Below, in pieces: positions 31,965 through 37,784 of a DNA stretch of 37,784 nt. The stretch is taken from contig CAJTPH010000013.1 of the NCBI GenBank assembly GCA_910578215.1, positions 13,321 to 51,104 of the forward strand, given 5' to 3'. Numbering within the stretch: the stretch's first letter is position 1; every line of letters begins with the position of its first letter. The position numbers and the translations under genes are program-made. The DNA comes from an uncultured Acetatifactor sp. Lineage in GTDB: Bacteria > Bacillota > Clostridia > Lachnospirales > Lachnospiraceae. The notes below the pieces were generated by a model. It was not told where the DNA came from, did no database searches, and saw only the letters and a program-made list of their open reading frames with translations.

Positions 31965-32849
31965 CTAAAATTTACTGCAAATAGGCATCAGCTCCTCCAG
32001 GATTTTCTCCGGCTCATAATCCGGAAGATATCTGACCACAACATCATAAATACGTTTTACCTCTCCCGCATCCTCCTCCAGATCTTCCGCTATTTCCTGA
32101 GGTGTCTTTCCTTTTAAAGCCTTCCGGTAAACCAGGCTTATCAGCTTTGCCTTCTCACCCTCCATTCTTCCTTCTCTCCTCATATCCCATCTCATCACTT
32201 CCAGCTTCATATATTCCTGCCTCCATTCCCTATGCTCTCTCGCCGCTGTCACCGCTTCCTCCAATTCTCTTGTGTAAGCATCCTGCGGCACCGTGCTCTC
32301 AAAATACTTCAACAGGTTCCTAAGTTCTTCCCCAGCATCCTCCAATGCTGCTTCCGCATCCTTCCCTCCCTTCATGTTCAGGAAAATTTTCTCCGTCCCG
32401 TCATTTAATCTGATTTCAGGGTCTTCCCTGCACAGGTTTTCAAAATGATATACGTGCCTCCCGCCGCCAAAAAGATCAAACGTGCATATAAAGATAATAT
32501 AACTCTTTTTCAGAGCACTGTAATCTGCCCCCTCTTCAATCATATGAATATCCATTACCGCCTGATAATACCGACCGCGCTCCGGCAGTTCCCCTGTGTT
32601 TTCCGTCTGCATTTCGACATTATAAACCGTGTTCCCCGAATCCTCCAGATAAATGTCCAGCCGGATGCCCTTCGCGGCATAATCCGGATTCAAGCTGTTC
32701 TGGTCTTCAAGGAATACCACTTCCTTAATTTTGATGCCCAGGATAATCTCCAGCAGCTTCCTGCACCTTCCCGGGTGGCGCAGAACCTTCCCAAACATAA
32801 AGTCATCCCTGATTGTCAGTTCCTCGTACTTCTTTCGTTTTTTCTTCAC
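31965..32849 (-). CDS. Rpn/PF12784 PD-(D/E)XK nuclease-family protein
   Basis: A 294-residue protein of the Rpn family, often named transposase but linked to recombination-promoting nucleases. The nuclease core shows ELTIRDDFMFGKVLRHPGRC, then IRLDIYLEDSG and VYNVEMQTENTG, giving the D...E-x-Q form of the catalytic motif. GRYYQAVMDIHMIEEGADYS and YIIFICTFDLFGGGRHVYHF are family typical. The C-terminus is helical and charged. I used the GTG at 32849 with AAGGAGG about 9 bases upstream, since VKKKRKKYEELTIRDDF is the usual start. No inverted repeats or target duplications flank it, so it is not an insertion sequence. Confidence 0.85.
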   Translation of the reverse strand: MKKKRKKYEELTIRDDFMFGKVLRHPGRCRKLLEIILGIKIKEVVFLEDQNSLNPDYAAKGIRLDIYLEDSGNTVYNVEMQTENTGELPERGRYYQAVMDIHMIEEGADYSALKKSYIIFICTFDLFGGGRHVYHFENLCREDPEIRLNDGTEKIFLNMKGGKDAEAALEDAGEELRNLLKYFESTVPQDAYTRELEEAVTAAREHREWRQEYMKLEVMRWDMRREGRMEGEKAKLISLVYRKALKGKTPQEIAEDLEEDAGEVKRIYDVVVRYLPDYEPEKILEELMPICSKF

Positions 32850-33029
32850 AGGCAGAGCCCTCCTTAAGTAAATCTTATTGCAGGAGCGGCTTTTCCCGAA
32901 AACTCCTGCTTGTTTTGATGGAAATAAAAGCATGAATTTTCAAAGAATGTCTGATGAAAGAATCAAGATGCACCCGTTGGACCGGTTGAATTATTCACCG
33001 TCCGGCGCGAGAAAATATGCTTTGAGTAT

Positions 33030-33058
33030 AGTATATCACTTTTGTATTTTTTTTGCAA
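33030..33058 (-). promoter_or_regulatory. sigma-A-type promoter for Rpn gene
   Basis: Minus strand TTGCAA (33058-33053), 17-base spacer, TATACT (33035-33030). The start near 33023 leaves a leader of about 174 bases before the GTG at 32849; apart from this promoter, 32850-33155 shows no gene. Confidence 0.6.
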
Positions 33059-33155
33059 CAACGTTTTCTGACATTTAATTCTGAATTATTTAATTGTGAA
33101 CAGTGTTTTCAGGCAGCGTCTTCCTTCCATGAACGTGTGCTGCCGGATGTATAGC

Positions 33156-33192
33156 AAAAAAAAGAACTGCGCACCAATCTCTCGGTGCACAG
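33156..33192 (-). terminator. intrinsic terminator of RNase P RNA
   Basis: On the minus strand CTGTGCACC (33192-33184), loop of 8, GGTGCGCAG (33175-33167), a 9-bp stem with one G-U, then TTC and eight T (33163-33156). Confidence 0.9.
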
Positions 33193-33200
33193 CCTCTGTC

Positions 33201-33698
33201 AATGTGAGCAAAACGATAAGCCGGGTTCTGTCGTTGAATAATCATCTATCTAGCACGGCTGTTGCCAGCCGTGTCAAGCGACCCACCTGAAAGCAGGCCG
33301 GGCAAGCCTGTCGCTTTCTATTTGGTCTTGCTTCGGATGGGGTTTACATAGCTCCGCCCGTTACCGGACGGACGGTAGTCTCTTACGCTGCCTTTCCACC
33401 CTTACCAAAGTCACTGTCCATGGACAATGACCCGGAAGAATACGCATTGCGCATTCTTCGCCCAAGTTACAGAGTAACTCAGTGGCGGTATATTTCTGTT
33501 GCACTGGCCTTGGAGTCGCCTCCACCGGACGTTATCCGGCATCCTGCCCTGCGAAGCCCGGACTTTCCTCACCTGTATGCAGCCGTACGGCGTATCCCGT
33601 ATATGATACGACATATACCGTACATGCACACGGTACATTCGTACCCTGTACAATATAAGGAATACATAGCAGCCGCGATTATTTGTCTTACTCACATT
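33201..33698 (-). ncRNA. rnpB: RNase P RNA, type A-like, with enlarged 5' domain
   Basis: The catalytic RNA that trims tRNA 5' ends. Reading leftward: GAGGAAAGTCCGGGCTTCGC (from 33570), the GGGCAGG region, GGTGCAACAGAA-like segment, TAAGGGTGGAAAGGC, AGACCAAATAGAAAGC, and the 3' signature ACGACAGAACCCGGCTTATC (to about 33215). The ends pair as P1: ATGTGAGTAAGAC (from 33697) with GTTTTGCTCACAT (to 33202). The GAGGAAAGTCC box lies about 128 bases from the 5' end, compared with about 65-75 in Escherichia coli, so the P2/P3 region carries an extra stretch rich in GTAC and GTATAT repeats. A further 9-bp hairpin (33706-33726) sits in the primary 5' leader. Confidence 0.96.
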
Positions 33699-33768
33699 TC
33701 GTTACGGCCCAGCCTTTGGCTGAACCGTTACGCATTTTCGGCTTTACTGCCAGCCCTTGACGAAAAAT

Positions 33769-33797
33769 ATTATATATGCCTCCGCCCGAAAATGCAA
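33769..33797 (-). promoter_or_regulatory. sigma-A-type promoter of rnpB
   Basis: Minus strand TTGCAT (33797-33792), 17-base spacer, TATAAT (33774-33769). Start near 33762, about 64 bases before the first base of the P1 stem, so the primary transcript needs 5' trimming. Confidence 0.75.
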
Positions 33798-33837
33798 GCA
33801 TAATCGTTACGCCGTCTCTGCGGAAAAGACACATATT

Positions 33838-35493
33838 TTACACATGAAAGCAGCTGCCCCCTATAAACTCCCGGCAGATAGAGTTGTTGGGCAGGCTCTC
33901 GCTGGGAACGCTCAGGAAATAATTCAGAAATTTCAGCAGCCTCTTTGCCTCATGGTACTCCGGCGAATCCTTGGGAATCTGAAACAAAAGCGGCTCCGCA
34001 AAGGGCTTCAGCACCGCAAGCTCATAGATGAGCGCAGAGTTAAACATGGCGTCGGCGCCCTCCTGAAAAGGAAAGATATTTTCCTCCTCCCCCCTGCGCA
34101 CGGAGCTCCACATCTGTAAGGTCCTCTGGGCGCTGGAGCCTCTGGTGCGGGCATCCCTGACCATCCTGCGCAGCAGCCTTCCGTCCGTGGTGGGAATTCT
34201 GTTGTGCCCGTCGATGTTCAGGGTCGTCAGGGCGCTGATATAAATTTTATATTTGCTCTCCTCTGGCAGCGCGTAAGACATTTTTTCGTTAAGCCCGTGA
34301 ATTCCCTCGATGACCAGGATATCATCCTCTCCCAGCTGCCTGTAATTTCCTCTGTACTCTCTCCTGCCGATCTTAAAATTAAAAGAAGGAAGCTCAACTC
34401 TCTCCCCGGCCAGAAGACGCGTCATATCTTCGTTAAACTGCTTTACATCCACCGCCTCAAGACACTCGAAATTATAATCCCCCTTCTCGTCCCTGGGCGT
34501 CCGCTCTCTGTCTACGAAATAGTCGTCCAAGGCAATGGGATGGGGCGCCTTGCCCATGCTTCTGAGCTGAATTGAAAGCCTGTGGGAAAAGCTGGTCTTG
34601 CCGGATGAGGACGGGCCGGCGATCATAACAAACTTTATATTGCCGCTGTTTACGATATCCCTGGCAATCTCCCCTATCTTTCTCTCCTGCTCCGCCTCCT
34701 GAATCAGGATCAGCTCACTCATGGAGCCTCTGCATATCTGGTCGTTCAGATCGCCCACCGTCTCAATAGATACCCTTTTCCCCCACTCCGCGGAAACCTC
34801 CATGGTCTCAAAGAGCTTCCTGCGCTCCGAAAAGGGCGCTACGGACGTGGGATGCTCCCTGGTGGGAAGCAGAAGCATAAAGCCCTTTTCATAAGGGACC
34901 ACATCAAACCACTTCACATAGCCCGCGTGAGGAAGCATATATCCGTAATAATAATCAAAATAGCCCTCTATTTCATAAATATTTACCGTGGAGCTCATGC
35001 GGTAGCGGAAAAGCTTTGCCTTATCCTCCATGTGATGCGCCGCAAAAAGCTCCATGGCGTCTTCCAAGGAATAGGACTTTTTCATAACGCGGGTTTTCGC
35101 ATCTGCCAGCTCCTTCATGCGCGCCTTGAGCTTTTGGGCATTTTCGGCGTTGGACGGTATACGGTTCCATGTGTTCACGTAAAGACCGTGTCCTACGGAA
35201 AACTCCACGCAGGCCCCCTGGGCCGCCTCCGCTCCAAATACGTCAAACACACCCTTTAAAAAGAGCATAGTGGCCGTCCGCACATAGGTCTTATAACCCA
35301 CCTGGTCCCTCAACGTGAAGAATTCTATGGAACAGTCCTTCTTCACCTTTTTAAAAAGCTCCCGTATCTTGCCGTCGACGCATACCACAGCAATCAAGTC
35401 CTCATACTCCTTCTGATACCCGGCTGCCACCGCCTCATAGGTGGTACCCTCGGCAACCTCCCTTTTCTCCCCATGCACTGTGACCGTAAGCAT
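33838..35493 (-). CDS. nucleoside kinase: TGS/ThrRS-like N-terminus with uridine-kinase-like domain
   Basis: A 551-residue protein common in Clostridia. The N-terminal 65 residues are TGS-like (MLTVTVHGEKREVAEGTTYE). Residues about 70-210 resemble the threonyl-tRNA synthetase second domain, with AACVEFSVGHG-type sequence (QGACVEFSVGHGLYVN) and AAHHMEDKAKLFRY. The kinase domain has P-loop MIAGPSSSGKTSFSHRLSIQ near 285, LDDYFVDRERTPRDEKGDYN, and LVIEGIHGLNE, as in uridine kinases. The substrate is not proven. The ATG at 35493 is chosen because AAGG lies 7 bases upstream and the TGS fold starts there. Follows trmK by about 110 bases. Confidence 0.88.
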   Translation of the reverse strand: MLTVTVHGEKREVAEGTTYEAVAAGYQKEYEDLIAVVCVDGKIRELFKKVKKDCSIEFFTLRDQVGYKTYVRTATMLFLKGVFDVFGAEAAQGACVEFSVGHGLYVNTWNRIPSNAENAQKLKARMKELADAKTRVMKKSYSLEDAMELFAAHHMEDKAKLFRYRMSSTVNIYEIEGYFDYYYGYMLPHAGYVKWFDVVPYEKGFMLLLPTREHPTSVAPFSERRKLFETMEVSAEWGKRVSIETVGDLNDQICRGSMSELILIQEAEQERKIGEIARDIVNSGNIKFVMIAGPSSSGKTSFSHRLSIQLRSMGKAPHPIALDDYFVDRERTPRDEKGDYNFECLEAVDVKQFNEDMTRLLAGERVELPSFNFKIGRREYRGNYRQLGEDDILVIEGIHGLNEKMSYALPEESKYKIYISALTTLNIDGHNRIPTTDGRLLRRMVRDARTRGSSAQRTLQMWSSVRRGEEENIFPFQEGADAMFNSALIYELAVLKPFAEPLLFQIPKDSPEYHEAKRLLKFLNYFLSVPSESLPNNSICREFIGGSCFHV

Positions 35494-35604
35494 TCCCATA
35501 CCTTCCCTTTCCGCGCGCCGTATCCGGTTACGCATATTACCTCTACTCATATCATTATATTACTTTACTGCTGCCCCCCATACGCGGCTGTCCCTTGGAA
35601 CGAA

Positions 35605-36399
35605 TCAAATTCCATGCCCCGCTGCCTGCGGAGGGGTTACTGACTGCATATGCTGCAGCGCATATTCCACATCCCACAGCTCCGCAAGGACCTCCTGCCT
35701 CCTTATCCGCTGTCTCTCAGACTCCGGCTGCCCCTTTTCCAAGGTGTCCGCAAGCTTTTCCAGCCCCTTCCTGCGCCACTCCAGATACTGCCGCAGAACC
35801 GGGTCCTTCCTTAAAAGCAGCCCTTCCCCGAACCGGTCGCATATCCGCCTCTCTCTCGATTCTGCCCCGTCTCCCGGCGCTGTCTGCGCGTCACGGCCGT
35901 CTCTGTTGCCCCCGGCTCCGGGGACCGCCTTCATGGCAAAATAAAATTTGCCGTCCTCGCAGACCGCCTCCTCACGAAGAACCGCATAGCCTTCCCTGCG
36001 CAGAAAAGCCCGAAATTCCCGAAGCTCCGACTGAGGCTGTAGGATCAGCTCCGCAAACCCTCTTGCCTTTTCCGGACTGTCCGTGAGAATACGCTCCATG
36101 AGCCTGCCGCCCATACCGGCACAGACCAGCGTTTCCGCCTCGCCGACGGCAAAGCCCTTCAGCCCGTCCGACAGCCTGGTTTCTATGTAATCTCCCAAGC
36201 CCCTTGCCTCAATATGCTCCCTTGCCGCCGCCAGGGGGCCCTTTCTCACATCCATGGCCAGCGCCCCGGGGCTTACCCCTGCCTGAACCAGCCATATGGG
36301 TAAAAACCCATGGTCACAGCCCACATCGGCTACCCGGCTGCCCGCTGTCACCATATCGGCAAGCATTTGAAGCCTCCTTGACAAAACCACCCGGCTCAT
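35605..36399 (-). CDS. trmK: tRNA (adenine-22-N1)-methyltransferase
   Basis: Methylates N1 of A22 in tRNA in Firmicutes. The 264-residue protein has SRRLQMLADMVTAGSRVADV, motif I VADVGCDHGFLPIWLV, TRLSDGLKGFAVGEAETLVC, AGMGGRLMERIL and LILQPQSELREFRAFLRREG, the order seen in TrmK/YqfN. Its ATG shares one base with the rpoD stop (TGATG), so it is coupled to rpoD, the same arrangement as in many Firmicutes. The C-terminal 90 residues are charged and helical. Confidence 0.93.
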   Translation of the reverse strand: MSRVVLSRRLQMLADMVTAGSRVADVGCDHGFLPIWLVQAGVSPGALAMDVRKGPLAAAREHIEARGLGDYIETRLSDGLKGFAVGEAETLVCAGMGGRLMERILTDSPEKARGFAELILQPQSELREFRAFLRREGYAVLREEAVCEDGKFYFAMKAVPGAGGNRDGRDAQTAPGDGAESRERRICDRFGEGLLLRKDPVLRQYLEWRRKGLEKLADTLEKGQPESERQRIRRQEVLAELWDVEYALQHMQSVTPPQAAGHGI

Positions 36400-37508
36400 C
36401 AGTCCAGATAGTCCTTTAATTTACGGCTGCGGCTGGGATGGCGCAGCTTGCGGAGCGCCTTTGCCTCGATCTGTCTGATGCGCTCACGGGTCACATTGAA
36501 CTCCTTGCCCACCTCCTCCAGGGTACGGGCACGTCCGTCATCCAGACCGAATCTTAACCGCAGAACCTTCTGCTCCCTCTCCGTCAGGGTTCCCAGCACC
36601 TCCACCAGCTGCTCCTTTAAAAGGGTAAATGCAGCCGCATCCGCGGGCGCAGGCATATTGTCATCCTCGATGAAGTCGCCCAGATGGCTGTCCTCCTCCT
36701 CGCCGATGGGGGTTTCCATGGAGACAGGCTCCTGACTGATTTTTAAAATTTCGCGCACTCTGTCCGCAGGCATATTCATCTCCTCGGCAATCTCCTCCGG
36801 AGTCGGTTCACGCCCAAGCTCCTGAAGCAGCTGCCTGCTCACACGGATCAGTTTGTTGATCGTCTCAACCATATGCACGGGAATGCGGATTGTACGCGCC
36901 TGATCGGCAATAGCCCTTGTTATCGCCTGACGAATCCACCATGTTGCATAGGTCGAAAACTTAAAGCCCTTCCGGTAGTCAAACTTCTCCACCGCCTTGA
37001 TAAGCCCCAGGTTCCCCTCCTGAATCAAATCCAGAAAAAGCATTCCCCTTCCCACATAACGCTTGGCAATGCTGACCACCAGCCTTAAATTCGCCTCGGC
37101 AAGACGCTTTTTCGCCTCCTGATCGCCCAGCTCCAGCCTCTTTGCAAGATCGATCTCCTCCTCCGCGGAGAGCAGAGGGACCTTGCCGATTTCCTTCAGA
37201 TACATGCGGACCGGATCTTCAATGCTGATACCGTCGGGAATGGACAGATCCAGATTTTCCACATCCAGATCCTCTTCGCTCATAATTATTTCGGCATCGT
37301 CAACATCGTCCTCCTCAGTGATGCGGAGAACGTCCACATTATTCTGCTCCAATGCCTCGAGAATTTTTTCAAACTGCTCCTCCTCCAAGGGCATGTCCGC
37401 AAAAAATTCGCTGATCTCCTGATATTCCAGCACATTCTTCCTTTTCCTCGCCATGTTGAGGAGCTCTTTTACCTTCTCGTCAAACTTTGCCTGTATGTTT
37501 TCATCCAT
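36399..37508 (-). CDS. rpoD: primary sigma factor RpoD/SigA
   Basis: The 369-residue housekeeping sigma factor. A short region 1.1 (1-70) and acidic linker precede region 1.2 (EDPVRMYLKEIGKVPLLSAE). Region 2 has GMLFLDLIQEGNLGLIKAVE and FDYRKGFKFSTYATWWIRQA, region 3 GREPTPEEIAEEMNMPADRV, region 4.2 TLEEVGKEFNVTRERIRQIE with AKALRKLRHPSRSRKLKDYL. It lies 101 bases after dnaG and overlaps trmK by one base, the usual macromolecular synthesis block. Confidence 0.98.
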   Translation of the reverse strand: MDENIQAKFDEKVKELLNMARKRKNVLEYQEISEFFADMPLEEEQFEKILEALEQNNVDVLRITEEDDVDDAEIIMSEEDLDVENLDLSIPDGISIEDPVRMYLKEIGKVPLLSAEEEIDLAKRLELGDQEAKKRLAEANLRLVVSIAKRYVGRGMLFLDLIQEGNLGLIKAVEKFDYRKGFKFSTYATWWIRQAITRAIADQARTIRIPVHMVETINKLIRVSRQLLQELGREPTPEEIAEEMNMPADRVREILKISQEPVSMETPIGEEEDSHLGDFIEDDNMPAPADAAAFTLLKEQLVEVLGTLTEREQKVLRLRFGLDDGRARTLEEVGKEFNVTRERIRQIEAKALRKLRHPSRSRKLKDYLD

Positions 37509-37609
37509 TGTATTGATCCTCCGCTATAATCTTGGTCATCTTTCATGATACAAGGCCCTGCTGTGATACAAAGCCCCTTATGCCGCAAAGCTTCTTTTAT
37601 ATATTTACC

Positions 37610-37784
37610 CTATTCCAGTGAAATATGCGTTTTTGCAAGCTCCTCCAGCGCCTTCTTTCCCTCTATCACCTGGTTCAGGGCGCCGACATCACTGCCAAGC
37701 CGTGAAGTATAATACTCATAACTGTTCTTTTTCACAGACAGCAGAATGTCATGAAATGCCTTTTCCCTCTCCTGACCGGTATTC
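37610..37784 (-). CDS. dnaG: DNA primase, C-terminal end (partial)
   Basis: The last 58 codons of a gene entering from the right edge, ending at TAG 37612-37610. Readable residues include EREKAFHDILLSVKKNSYEY and LGSDVGALNQVIEGKKALEE. This matches the helical C-terminal (helicase-binding) end of clostridial primases, and the position directly before rpoD is the standard one. The catalytic domains are outside the window, so the call rests on the tail and on gene order. Confidence 0.85.
   Translation of the reverse strand, partial: NTGQEREKAFHDILLSVKKNSYEYYTSRLGSDVGALNQVIEGKKALEELAKTHISLE

Noticed and set aside
31965..32849. Transposase or insertion sequence
   Set aside because: Rpn-family proteins are often labelled transposase, but no terminal inverted repeats or target duplication flank the gene, and it has its own promoter.
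33411..33803. Open frames on both strands of 94 and 127 codons
   Set aside because: They lie within the RNase P RNA and its promoter region.

Overview
The window reads as a piece of chromosome from a Gram-positive anaerobe of the Clostridia, most likely Lachnospiraceae. Pointers are the intermediate GC content, strong AGGAGG-type ribosome binding sites, frequent TTG/GTG starts, a clostridial folate operon with an HD-domain gene, PyrB with a separate PyrI, two PF06541 membrane proteins, a DUF5050 protein and the dnaG-rpoD-trmK block. Most genes lie on the minus strand. The genus assignment is inference only. I see no prophage, insertion sequence, CRISPR array or tRNA.

Layout. 1-5509 (-): pheA, a DUF815 AAA+ ATPase, ppx and ppk (cut by the left edge) form one probable operon. 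Its promoter overlaps the divergent promoter of a membrane-anchored DUF5050 protein (5648-6658, +). 6681-8564 (-): DUF5714 Cys/His protein, SAM methyltransferase and an SmtB-like zinc-site ArsR regulator, followed by a divergent GNAT gene. 9269-11455: a frameshifted ApbE flavin transferase lipoprotein, divergent from a NusG-domain-II protein and a Gx transporter, a set resembling part of extracellular electron transfer loci. 11463-15740 (-): folate operon folC-folE-HD hydrolase-folP-folBK. 15985-17706: small PF06541 protein, PH-domain protein and a nitroreductase preceded by a foldable 5' leader. 17790-19391 (+): pyrB and pyrI separated by an unusually long structured gap. 19399-20966 (-): acyltransferase and an XRE-AbrB regulator.

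21542-25015 (-) is the least ordinary part: a secreted protein with ten cysteines in CX5C spacing and a His tail, a sigma factor, an RsgI-like membrane anti-sigma factor that also ends in a Gly/His tail, and just upstream a second sigma factor with a roughly 380-residue C-terminal extension. An ECF-like promoter precedes the cysteine-repeat gene. I propose this as an envelope sigma/anti-sigma system with a dedicated Cys/His-rich effector; the signal (metal, redox or wall stress) is unknown.

25106-27714 (-): OmpR-type two-component system with a repeat typical of an autoregulatory site. 27847-31804 (-): PF06541 coiled-coil protein, YlmH-like S4 protein and two COG0523 GTPases, one with a CCHH-rich repeat region. 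31965-32849 (-): Rpn-type PD-(D/E)XK protein. 33201-33698 (-): RNase P RNA with its own promoter and terminator. 33838-37784 (-): TGS/uridine-kinase-like nucleoside kinase, trmK, rpoD and the end of dnaG.
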